Below are positions 47,449-58,892 of a stretch of 64,000 nt of DNA, one piece after another. The notes beneath the pieces are model-generated. The model saw only the letters and a program-made list of their open reading frames with translations, made no database searches and was not told the origin of the DNA. The stretch is from Paulownia fortunei. Taxonomy: Eukaryota; Streptophyta; Magnoliopsida; Lamiales; Paulowniaceae. Made by a program: the position numbers and the translations under genes. Location of the stretch: NCBI GenBank assembly GCA_019321725.1, contig CM033110.1:21879278-21943277 (forward strand). The letters are read 5' to 3'. Each line of letters starts with the position of its first letter. Position 1 is the first letter of the stretch.

Positions 47449-49471
47449 ATGGAGTGCGTGGTTCAGGGAATTATAGAGACTAAGGTAAGTTTACAGAGAA
47501 TAATTGCCAAGTTTTTTTTCTAGGTGTTACTGTAATATTGTTTTATGATTGAAGTTAGAATTTGACGAATGTAGTTATTTTACTGCTGGAAGTTTGAATT
47601 CTTCTTGTCAATATTTTCGTATCATATTGTTTTATTGTATGTTTTTGTGCTTTTACAGCAGTATAACTTTGCAGGTTGAATTTGATTATGCTCATGATGA
47701 TGAAGTAGAACCTTGGAAATGTAGATGAGTCCAAGCTTCAAAATGATTGCTTTCCCATTTTTGTTACTTTTTTTTCTTAAGACATTAAGAATTTATTTTG
47801 CTTGAATTTATTTTTCCTCTGTTTCCGTAATGTGGGTTCCATTAGTTTGATATATTAGTTATTACATTGTTCTGCAGCATGTTGAGGCCCTGGAGATTCT
47901 TCTTCAAGGACTTTGTGGCGTTCATCGTGAGAGTTTGAGGATTCATGAATTATGCTTGAAAAGTGTCCCAAACCTTGGTATTGAATCTCACTCCATCTTG
48001 CAGCAAGGACGAAGCATAGTTATACATAATTACACATGTCTTTGCATCCTTGGCCTTTTTCTCCAATTTTTTATTCATATTTTCATCTTTTTGCATTTAG
48101 TAATTCACATAACTTGGTTAGTTAATTACACGTCTGTGTCAAGATATAATGGCGTATCTAAATATATTTTGTCTAATTTAGTTAATTGAGATTTGTTCTT
48201 TCTTACTCTTAGGATTAGTATCATCTGAACTCCGACTTCTATGTGATCTTGAGCAGCCTGAACCCACATGGTAAGAGGGGAGTTCCTCTACTGCATGTTT
48301 TTTTTGTTATTGGCTGTCCGAAAATGATATGGAATATGAAATAATGCTTAGGACTGTCCGACACATTGGTGGTGCGATGAGGGGTGCTGGTGCTGAGCAA
48401 ATTTCAGTGCTGGTGAGGACTATGGCAGAAAGCAAAGTAAGCAAAAATGCACTCCGCTTATTTTATGCCCTTGGATACAAGTTAGACCATGAACTGCTGA
48501 GAGTGGGATTTGCCTTCCATTTCCATAGAGGTGTTCAGATAACAGTGACGGTGTCTTCAGTTAATAAAATGCTGAAACTGCATGCAACCGACGAAGCAGT
48601 GCCGGTAACACCAGGTATACAGCTGGTTGAAGTGACAGCCCCTGCATCGTCTGAGAACTACACGGAAGTTGTTGCAGCTGTGTCATCTTTTTGTGAATAT
48701 CTTGCACCGTAAGTGCATCTGTTTAATTTTTTTTTCTTCCTTCTGCTAAAGATACTTGACTATGAGCTGTGGAATCTTAAGTCCTGTCTAGTTCAGGAGT
48801 TCATGTGTGTGCCACAAAGAAGCAAAGAATAGTTTTTGGATCATAACAGAGTATACAAGCCTTGCCTTGTGCATGTAGTAATGATCAAGCTGATCATAAT
48901 ACCCATAGATATAAATAGTGGTTCTTACTGTTTATGTAACTTTTTTAAACTGGCTAGAGTACTGATTTTATGGCACGAGGGGTTGATTGAATGATGTAAA
49001 CTTTCTTCCCTAACATAAACATTGGACTCAAGATACGGAACCCATCAATCTTTTAATGAATTATGTAAACTTTCTTCCCATTTTGGCTTTCGCAAGTTTG
49101 CATATTCGAGAATTAATAGCATGTAAGAAGGCTAATTTGAGGTCATTCAAGTTTCAGTTGTTACTCTTAAGAATTGAAAGTGCAGAGAGAGGCACACTTA
49201 TGTTCATCCAAATTCTTAGCTTTCATTCTTAAGTTCTTATTGCTTCGTGGTATCTGAATTTGTGCTTGAATTTAGTTACTTCTTTATTTATAGCTACTTT
49301 TTTTTAGACAAAGTCTTATTTCTACCTAATACAATGAAAAAACATTAAAATCTGTTTCAATTTTTCAGGTTACTCCATCTATCAAAACCTGGTGTCTCAA
49401 CAGGAGTTGTTCCCTCTGCTGCTGCAGCTGCTGCATCTCTGATGTCAGATGGCGGAGGCACAACATTGTAG
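47449..49471 (+). CDS. MED18: Mediator of RNA polymerase II transcription subunit 18
   Basis: Head-module subunit of the Mediator complex, linking transcription factors to RNA polymerase II in the nucleus. Five exons: 47449-47484, 47878-47977, 48213-48270, 48352-48708, 49369-49471, giving 217 residues (Arabidopsis At2g22370 has 219). Signature text: MECVVQGIIETK, 'HVEALEILLQGLCGVHRESL', 'SSELRLLCDLEQPEP', 'HIGGAMRGAGAEQISVLVRT', and an Ala-rich C-terminus ending GGGTTL. Splices after exons 2, 3 and 4 fall inside codons and rejoin correctly. An ATG inside intron 3 (48329) extends exon 4 upstream by chance and is not the start. In Arabidopsis MED18 influences flowering, ABA and defence responses. 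No breaks seen. Confidence 0.93.
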
Positions 49472-52044
49472 TGGAGTTGTAAAAGTTGCTTGGTACTAAA
49501 AGTTATAAATGGCACTGGGCGCTTTTATCCTATTTGGTTTTCGTTTTTTCAGCAGATTTAGTGCCACATGTAGAGGCTTGATATTTAATTCCTTTATAAA
49601 TGTAATTCTTCAAATATTAGTACTCTTTGGGGTTGTGTGTGTGTTTTTGGGGGAAGGTTGTGAATCTCTTCTTGTTTGCCCTTCCTGTTTATTCGGAGCA
49701 GCATTATGGAAATTTTACATTGGAACATGATATATGTATAATACTGGAGTTTGGATCGAATTTCACAATTGACGTAATAGAACTGGGATGAAGAATGTGT
49801 TGGTTCCACTGCTATGTGTGGATGTTCATCTTCCTGCTTTTCCAATCCAATGCTTTGTTTTTCATTTGGTTTTCTTTTTGAAACATTGGTCTGGGATGCA
49901 TGGTTGATCACAGACCATGGTACATCACTGTGAATGCACTTTCTTCAATCAAGAAAGAAGGTTATGAATATAGATCTTGTTATCAATCAGCAATCTCGGC
50001 TCACATTTGGAGAAATTCTATGCAACTCTTGGAGCAATGTTCTGCGTAATATCTGCGTCTGTCTCGTTCTCAGACAAATATACAAATACACGCACAATGC
50101 ACCTTGTGAAAGACAAACACATGAACTATTGCATCTAGTCCATGATAAATAATCCGTTTCACAACTCTATACGAAACAATATTAGAAGACTTTGGTTTAG
50201 GTTGGTTTCTTGCCACTTCTTAGAGTTTCAAATTGTTCAATCTTTATGAACTTGTCAAACTTAAAAATTGAGTACTATTTATTTGTTTTCATTATTTAAA
50301 GCAAAGTAAAACAATATTTGAAAATAATAACCAACTAATCTGTTTTATCTTAGTAGATGCCTGTCAATAACATTCAGTAAGTCAATTTCTCTTAAATACT
50401 AGACCTATGGTTTGAATCTGCGAGCCCAGCATTCCCAGTTAACTACCCTCCAACTAACCAACCTCCTTCCCAATTTTTTGAAGGTTTCACTTTTTATTTT
50501 TTTATTTTTTTTCAATGCTACAGCAAAGTACAAATTATTTCTTTTTAATTTTTTCTGTACCTCATATTAAAAATTTAAAAAGAGACAGACACAATGTACG
50601 ATAAAAACGTGTAATATTTTTCATTTACAGGGAATGATGGATGGAGGGGGTTAAAAAGGGCAGATGGACGTCCATTTCTTTCATTGGGCCCAGAAGCCCT
50701 CGTGATATAGATTGCTGCTGCTTGTGAATTGGTGGCTGAGGTTTATAGTAATCCCTCCCATTGTCTACTCTGCTTCTGGGCTCATCTAACTCATTCATGG
50801 TTTTGATTGATCCAATTGCAGCCACCTCAGTAAATTTTATTCCCAAAAAAATCCAAAAAACAAGGTTACCAGACTGTTCAATTTCTGACTGCCTTTTAGT
50901 GTTGGTGTTGATGACTTTGATGGCGATTATAGTGTATGTACGATGGTGGCAAGATTAGTTTGTGGTGCGCCTGTCGATTATTTTGGATTTTAAATTCTAA
51001 TTCGTTTTGTTGATTTGGTGTAAAGACACGTTTCCTGCAATAAAACAAATAGTGAGAATGAACCAATTTTATTGATTTAAGCGTCTTCCTTTGAATTCAC
51101 TCGGTATATATTATAATTTCTATGAATTATAATTTCCATATGTTTTCATTGAAATTAAAAGAAAAGTTTTTAATTGAGAAGCTATCTTCTTCTTCCTTTT
51201 TTTTTTTTTTCTTTTTTAAGTTTTCCTTACAAAATTTTTTATATATTTTTTATACTTATATATATGATCTCTTTACGTCATGAATTATTTGAATGCTTTA
51301 CTTATTGATTAAGGACAATATTATTGAGTAAGCCTATGAGGTCAAGTTACATTTTATAAATATCCATTTAATTGAGGTCTGTATGCATATATATAGTTGG
51401 TTTTTATTGTTAACCAATTGCTAGTTTCAATCAATACGTATCTTGCATACTAGACTTGTAGAGTATCTTTAGGACAAGTAATATATGGTTGACCGAAAAA
51501 AAAAATATTATCTTGGTCCATTAGTTTAAGGTTTGCAAGACTCGAAAACTTGTTTTTAATATTTGGTTTACTTATCAAGACAATTGTACTTTGGCTAGTA
51601 ATCTCAAGCAAAACTTGGACTAACTTGCTTTGCAATCTTACCAAAGAGATCAAGTATGTGTTTTAAACTGCGTTTTTACTTCATGATTGTGTGAACTTAG
51701 TACATGAAACCACAAAGCCAGTCTGAACTAGGGTTGCAAATCTACTACTGACAACAAGTCTAGGTGTCAACTGTCAAACGGCTGATACTCAATGTCTCTT
51801 CCTCTCAAGTCCACGCTTGCTAATCTAAGTTCAGGCTTACAAATGAATTCTTAATCAATCCAAGAAATACTTTGAATGGTTGATTGTTCATCTCAGCCAA
51901 CCAAAATTTACAATTCCTATCTTGCTAGTGCAATAAAAGAGTGTATAACAAACTTGGATTCCCCGAAAAATTAATTGAATCAAAAAGCCAATTCGTCTTT
52001 GGACCCCTTAAGAACATTTTACTCTCAAGGTCCCACCAAGATTT
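49472..52044. other. Intergenic, one doubtful small frame
   Basis: MED18 3' UTR followed by spacer. A continuous minus-strand frame (about 50930-50628) encodes 'NELDEPRSRVDNGRDYYKPQ' followed by PPIHK; the residues DYYKPQPPIHK (50753-50721) recall the DY...PP.HN motif of secreted RGF/GLV peptides, but spacing differs and no signal peptide is visible. The opposite strand (50761-50958) has a frame with a hydrophobic end. Neither is called a gene. A tRNA B-box-like GGTTTGAATC at 50409-50418 may mark a SINE remnant. Confidence 0.45.
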
Positions 52045-52173
52045 ATGCCAACCACAAGTTCATGTACCACCTTCTTCCACCCACTAACTTCTTGCCATCT
52101 GTCGTCTCATGGATTCGGCCACTTCCCTCCATATAGTATTCTCCAGTATGAAAACAGAGCAACTAAACTGGAG

Positions 52174-53899
52174 ATGTTGAAGGTCGAAAATACTGCCGGG
52201 AAACACCCCGGCGATTCCAGAAACAACTGGCTTTCTTCGCGCCACGAGCGGGTGTGGCTGTGCGAGGCCTGTGATCGAGCTCCTGCAGCCTTTTTATGCA
52301 AGGCCGATGCCGCATCCCTCTGCGCTGCCTGTGATTCTGATATCCACTCGGCCAACCCCCTCGCCCGCCGCCACCACCGCGTCCCCATTCCGCCAATTCC
52401 TGGTTTGCTCTATGGCGCCTCGGCTCCTGGATTAGTAATGGGGCCGCCGGTAGGGGATGCAGAGGATGAGTTCTTGACTCAGGAAGCAGATGAGATTGTT
52501 GATGGGGAAGACGAAGATGAAGCAGCTTCATGGCTGTTGCTAAACCCTGTCAAGAATGGCGACAACCAAAGCAATGATAACGGGCCGACGTTGTTTGGTG
52601 GAGTGGTGGATGATTACCTGGACCTTGATGACTACAATTCATGTCAGAATAGTCAATTCAATGATAAGTACAACAATCAGCAGCAACATTATGGTGTTCC
52701 TCAGAAGAGCTATGGCGGTGATAGTGTTGTGCCCATCCAGTATCACAAGCGAAAGGATCAGGTCCAGGAACATTGTTTTCAGTTGGGATTGGAATATGAT
52801 GCCTCCGACACTGGATACAATTATCCTGCTTCAATGTCTCATAATGTAAGTTTTCATCACTACTAATATGGGCTATTTGGCTTACCCCCTCCCCTATATC
52901 TTGGCATTATACAAATTGAGTAGTTGCCGTTTTTTCCTTTTCAAAGACTATTGTTATCTGCTTGGCTTTTAATTTGAGGTCACTGTTAAACATAAAAGAA
53001 GAAATGAAAACAGAAAAGGAAAAAGTACATTGACTCCAACTTCAGGCATTAGTTGATTTTTTGTGTCGCCTGTTGCTGCGATAGACAATTCAGGGTCATT
53101 GTACTTCTTTTTATATTTACTAGGCTGCAAAATTCTAGTCAAACAGTTAAGTACCAAACTTTTAGTATTTGCAAAAACAATTATACTACTACATAGTACT
53201 TCACAAACACCTAACAGTTGTTTTAAGTTTAAGCTTCTTCATCCTGTTCTTTCTCCCCTTCCTTTCTATTTCAAGATCAGTTTGCTTTCCCTTTTTCCAG
53301 TTATCAATGCTCTAATGATAGGCATGAAAATGTTGTGTTGAGAAACCTTGAAAGTCTTAAGATTCTTTTTCGAACTTCTTCTACATTCAAATGTCATTTG
53401 TTTGGTGCTGGTGATCGTTTCTAATGTTCATTATCTTGTTTCAAGTGTGTATATATATAAATGTTTTAAGTATCTTCAGACATCGTCCTAAACGAAGCTT
53501 AGGAGCTTCTCACATTTGTCTTTTTTGTGGTGGTAAGATCAGGTTTCCCTTTCACCAATGGATGTTGGAGTAGTTCCAGAATCAACGAGTGAAGGTTCAA
53601 TCTCCCACCCAAGACTCCCAAAAGGGACCATCGATCTTTTCTCAGGGCCTCCTATCCAGGTGCCTACTCAACTAACTCCAATGGACAGAGAGGCCAGAGT
53701 GTTGAGGTACAGAGAGAAGAAGAAGACAAGGAAGTTTGAGAAGACAATCAGGTATGCATCAAGAAAAGCTTATGCAGAAACTAGACCTCGGATCAAAGGT
53801 CGATTTGCCAAAAGAACAGATGTAGAAGTTGAAGTGGAGCAGATGTTCTCTACTTCTGTAATAGCTGAAAGTGCATATGGCATTGTTCCATCATTCTAA
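52174..53899 (+). CDS. COL: CONSTANS-like zinc-finger/CCT factor lacking B-box 1
   Basis: Group-I CONSTANS-like transcription regulator (CO/COL1/COL2 type). Exons 52174-52845 and 53543-53899 give 342 residues. Start chosen at MLKVEN as in the family; an in-frame ATG at 52045 would add 43 unrelated residues. Domains: an intact B-box 2 (about 30-67, '[13 protein letters not shown]' ... '[20 protein letters not shown]'), acidic middle with [11 protein letters not shown], Gln/Asn-rich stretch, CCT domain (272-314, '[20 protein letters not shown]'), and C-terminal VP motif AYGIVPSF for COP1 binding. In relatives NNW is followed by B-box 1 before 'SRHERVWVCE'; here [15 protein letters not shown] joins directly, removing about 35 residues with the reading frame kept. 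CCT binds DNA together with NF-Y; family members control flowering and light responses. What loss of B-box 1 does is inference. Confidence 0.92.
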
Positions 53900-56878
53900 G
53901 TCCAGGTAAAAAAGGATGGAAAAAATGAATCATCTTTGATTTGCAACTGCCAATTGTAAAGCTACTGCTTATACTGTTAACTTCTTGTAGTTGTTGTTTA
54001 TAATTCTGGCATCATCTTGTTGAATTCTCTGCTTGTTCCAAATTCATGTGTGTGTGTGTGTGTGTGTGTGTGTACACATTGTTGGTACTCCTATAGGAAT
54101 TAAGGCAAATATCAGGATACAAAGATTGTATTTGAACTAGGTTTTATTTATCTTGTCTGACTCAATGTGCAAAGATTTATAAAAAATAAAATTGAAATGC
54201 TTCTTATTGAATTTTATAAAATTGAACTAATCATTTTCAACGGGGAATTTCATGACAAGATTTCAATGTCATTCTTTTGGAATAAAATGAAAACAAGATC
54301 TATATTTAGTTTCAACTCCTACTTGGAATAAACTCTCTCTAATTTCAGGCTAGAATTTGATCAATAAACATAATTTGAAATATACCGTTGAAAAACTAGG
54401 ATTAGGCATTTTAGATCGATGGGTCCTATGAATTCTAAAATTACAATTTGCAAAAACTATGTAAAGATTGTCTGATGTATCAACACTTGGAACTTAATCC
54501 CGATGTCTAAATTTTGATTGAATGGTAATCTCTTTACACCAAATTAAAAGAAGTAAAAGAAAATAAAAATAAAGAACATAAATCATTTATAGCCATAGCA
54601 CATAGACCTATTTTCTACTGAATGATAATTATATCTTAAATGCTGATGCAATTAGTAATAAAGCTTTTATTTTTCTTCTCCTTTTTGAGGGATAAAATTG
54701 GAAATTGCCAAGCAAGACAGTCATCGGGGTAAAAAAAATGCTTGCTTCAAATTCGATGAAAGAAACTGGAACTATGGGCTTTGGATAGCAACATACGTGG
54801 GCTAAATCCGGCAAAGACAGGCCCTTATTAGAAGGCCTGTGGTTCCAGACAAGGCCTTGGAATTTAAGGCCCATTCAAAATGGGGCTGAGAGGGAAAAAA
54901 GAAGGTAACAAAAATTATCAGAGTGTACGTGCTCGACCTGTATAAACGTCTAATTTGTTACAATATAAAATTAATTTTCTATTTTTTGGGTAATTTTTTC
55001 TATTGTTTTTTTTGGGTGAACTACAAAAGCTAATCCTAATGTCTGTGTTATTTATAAAAAAAATATTTAAGTTTGTAAATTGTAAATACTCATATTTATT
55101 TTTATTTCATAAATTACAAACAGATTATTTATAAAATAAAAACAAATTTCAATAAATCATCGGCAATACCTCAATTAAATATTTGTAATTTTTAAATAAA
55201 ATTGAGTTTTTTATAATTAGATTAAACTCCAGAGTAGTTTTTATAATTAATCCTAAATTCTATGTTAAAAAAATCATAATTTTGTTATTTATTATCTTTT
55301 TTAATGTTCTTAAGCTACATTCTAAATAGAAATTATTATATATATTTATTAATCATGAAGTTGATCGATCAACAACGTGATTTGGATATTTAGTTTTTAA
55401 GTGGAGATAGTAATAATAATAATAATAATAATAGACTAGTTATTAGTTAGTTGTCACTATGAGATCAGTCAAGGATAAAACACTGGATTAGGAAGGATTA
55501 AGAAGTATTGGAATTCATCCAATTGCAGTTCTATTGTTCTTAAGTATATAACTTCAGCTTCACCTCAAACAACTCCCTGATAACTCATATTGGCATATTT
55601 ATCATGTTATATTGCAACCAAAAGTTTAAGAATTAAAGTCAAAATTATATTTTTTTCACACGTAAAAAAAATGTAAAATTACCATCACTTGCAAAAGTGG
55701 AGAAACCAGAAATTTTATGAAGATGACAAATAATTAGCAATGATTGTTTCAAGATATTTCCATTTCTAAGCGAGCCCATACCCACTTTTTATAAATAACT
55801 CAAGCAACAAAGATTGAGATCTTAAAGTTTTATAATTAAAAAATTATTCAAGTCTCACCTGAAATATGATATATTATTATTATAAAATTTATTGTGCAGT
55901 TTTGGCCTTTTATAAATGATTATTCAATATTTAATTAATTATTGATTGATATATAGAAATAATACTGTTTTATTGAGAGAAAAAAAATACTGGTATTTTT
56001 TTATGAATGGCATTCATGATCGCTGGGTGGCCCCCCTCCCTTACAACTCAATTTATGAGTATCCATATCAACTTTGCTTTTCTCCTGGTCCAGTTTGATT
56101 TTATCAAATATATTTAATAAACCAAAAAACTTAAAGCTAAAAATTGGAAAGCACTTAGCAGAAGTTGTATAATTGGCTGGCGGGATCCATGAAAAGCCAC
56201 CTGAGAGTTGTGGCATGCTAGGATTAGATAGTCCAAAATCGCCTGAAAGTGCATTTTATAGAAATTTTGAAAAACACTATAATGAGATAATTGAATATTT
56301 CGTAACAAGTTAATTGTTAATAATAATATTCATATTCATTCTAAATGAATCTCTAATATGATTTCCAAAAAATAAACAAAAATGAGAAGACCAATAATCT
56401 AATTATAATCCATAAAAATTAACAGTTTGAATCCTTTCTTATAATTTGATATTTTATTTTGTATTTCAATTTATAAAGAGTTTTTTTAAAAATATATTTT
56501 ACATAATTCATATATATTTATATAATATAATATAATATAAAATATGAAATTAGAAGAAAACAAGTGTAAAAGCAAAGGCATATATCAACCCCTTCCCATC
56601 CAATTTTTTAACACTTGATGAAGACTTTCTCCTATCCATTCGTTAAATCAAGATATAATATCTTCAAAATGGATGCTATTAATTAATTGATATTCAAAAT
56701 CTTGTAATCTAGACTCTAGAGGTCCCATCCACCCACTCCCACTTCCAAAACTCACATCATTTCTAACCCTATGCTGCATCCAACTTGAATCTTGATATAT
56801 GTTCATGCTTATCTTCCAACTCAGATTTCCACATTTTCTTCTTTTAGGTTAAACTTTTAATTGTTGGAAGAAGAAACT
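53900..56878. other. AT-rich intergenic region
   Basis: 3' flank of the CONSTANS-like gene, a (TG)n microsatellite at 54047-54073, an (ATA)n run near 55408-55431, and otherwise A/T-rich spacer. Frames at 54629-54874 and 56001-56216 (-) have no recognisable similarity. Confidence 0.6.
54047..54073. repeat. (TG)13 microsatellite
   Basis: Perfect TG dinucleotide run downstream of the CONSTANS-like gene. Confidence 0.95.
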
Positions 56879-56960
56879 ATATATATATATATATATATAT
56901 TTATTTGTTTATTTGTTTATTTATTTTATTTTATTTTATTTGGGGGGGGGGGGGGGGGGG
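56879..56960. repeat. (TA)n-(TTTA)n-G19 compound repeat
   Basis: A TA run (56879-56900) passes into TTTA/TTTG units and then into 19 consecutive G (56942-56960). A homopolymer of this length is rare in AT-rich plant DNA. It may be real or its length may be a sequencing artefact. Confidence 0.9.
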
Positions 56961-58874
56961 ATTAACGGAAAGTAGAGACTATAGCCAGCCAACAATATTA
57001 CCATGGTTTCCAACATTCTTTTGCTATTGCCATGTTTAATTAGTGGGGCCGTAACAAAATAGTTAATACTATATTATACTCCAAATATGACTTTGTCTGA
57101 TAAATAACTACAAATTCAATTGAGAAGTCTTAGAGTTTAATTAGTGGCAATCACGATTTGATATATTTATACGTCTAAATTTCCCATCGTAGGATATTTT
57201 TAATTTCATCCCAAATATAGATAAAGTGAATATATTCTCAATGTAAGTGAATGCATTGAGCATAATGTACCCTACTAAGTATGAGATTAACATATCTTTT
57301 TTCTCATATTTTTATCAATATAATTATGGTGGGATACTCCAATGAGTGCAACAATCATAATATTTTCTATCGTATATGAAATCAACTTTTTATATATATA
57401 AAATAAAAAATAATAATACTGTTACATTAATAGAATTTGTTTTGTAGTAATCAATTTAGTTTAATTATTCATCATACACGACTTTGGTGTGAATTACTAA
57501 AAGTGGCTTAACAGTAAACCCTAAAAAATCCTTATTAAAAAGTTAAAATTATATAATAACTAATTAATTACAATTAATTGGTCAAATATATGCAATTCTG
57601 ATTTCCAGATCTTATTGGCCGACGAACTCAAGATTGACGATCACAGTCCCGAGACGTAATCAAACGCCTGACAAAATCAACTAAGTCTAATCGCTCAGAC
57701 ATTTGTTTAATATTATTAAGTGTAATGGACTTTCGCTGGCAGCATTCATTCATCCAAATAGTTGTTGAATTTATATTTTCTATATATGCTTTAGTGCAAT
57801 AATTAAAATAGGAAAAGTGGAGAATTAGCCAATATCATTAATTTTTGTAAAAAAAATAAAAAAATAGAATAGGGAGTGGGCCGATTGCGGTAGGAAGGAG
57901 TGTGTTGGTAGGGCGATTATGTCAAAATTTCAAATATTTAAAATATTATTCTTTGAACCTTATAAATGATTTAAAGAGGTGATTATATTGAGTATTTGAG
58001 TAAATCCTAAAAGTGCTTAATATGATGGAAGAGAAAAAAAAATAAGATTATTAAAAATTGATAATTGTCAAATTCATGGTTATAACTTATGACACTCGTG
58101 TGTCTCCAAACTCCTCATTTTTTTTTTCTTCCCAAATTCTAAAAAAATTCATTAATTATTTTTTTTATTATTTTTTTTCACTTTCAGTAATATTCTCTCA
58201 TTTCCCATCATCAGTTTTTTTTTTTTTTACAGAATTTGAATAATAAAATGACGTAATTTATCAATTTTTAGTGTATGATTTAAAAATTTTTGAATAGAAA
58301 TTTCCACTCTTAAAATGTTAGAGCAAGTTTGAAGCGGGAGAGCTCCACCCTTAATGAAATGGAGATTATGTGACTGCATTAGAAGCACCCAATACTTTCA
58401 AATATTTCTATTAAAGACTTTGGAAGAGTCAACAAATTTGATTCGATTCTTCATCCTCATTTATAATCCTCCACAAACCCATCGAAAAAAGAAAAAAGAA
58501 AAAAGAAAAAAAGGTTATTTACTTAGTATAGTCACAATATTTAAGTCTTCTGTCATGAAATGACACCCTAGTTTTATTGCACTTTTTGTTGATTATTAAG
58601 GATGTGTCTCCAGATGCTTAGCTTAAAATACATAGTAATGGACTCATAAATTATAATGGTGCTCTTAGAAAAGAAATATTATTAAAAAGGCATTGAAAAC
58701 TGGCTACTAATGTTGGGTACTTTGTGTGCTTTAAAAAGTAAACACATAATAGACACAAATGACCCTACATGACCAGAATGCTCTATGCATGAGAAAATCT
58801 GTATTTAGCGTATATCTTACTCACAGTTTGCATCCGTATTTTCTGACGGCTGTGCTTTGACAAAGAAAAAGGGC
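56961..58874. other. AT-rich intergenic region
   Basis: No gene recognised. T-runs lie at 58207-58227; short open frames at 58058-58243 and 58354-58563 (+) have low-complexity composition. Confidence 0.6.
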
Positions 58875-58892
58875 GGGGGGGGGGGGGGGGGG
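58875..58892. repeat. G18 homopolymer
   Basis: Eighteen consecutive G, preceded by GGGC, in otherwise AT-rich spacer. Second poly-G tract within 2 kb. Confidence 0.9.

Noticed and set aside
48329..48351. ATG opening MEYEIMLRTVRHIGG just upstream of MED18 exon 4
   Set aside because: It lies in intron 3; the acceptor at 48350-48351 and the phase join exon 3 to exon 4 correctly without it.
52045..52173. Upstream in-frame ATG that would extend the CONSTANS-like protein by 43 residues
   Set aside because: Family members begin at MLK; the extension has leader-like composition and no similarity.
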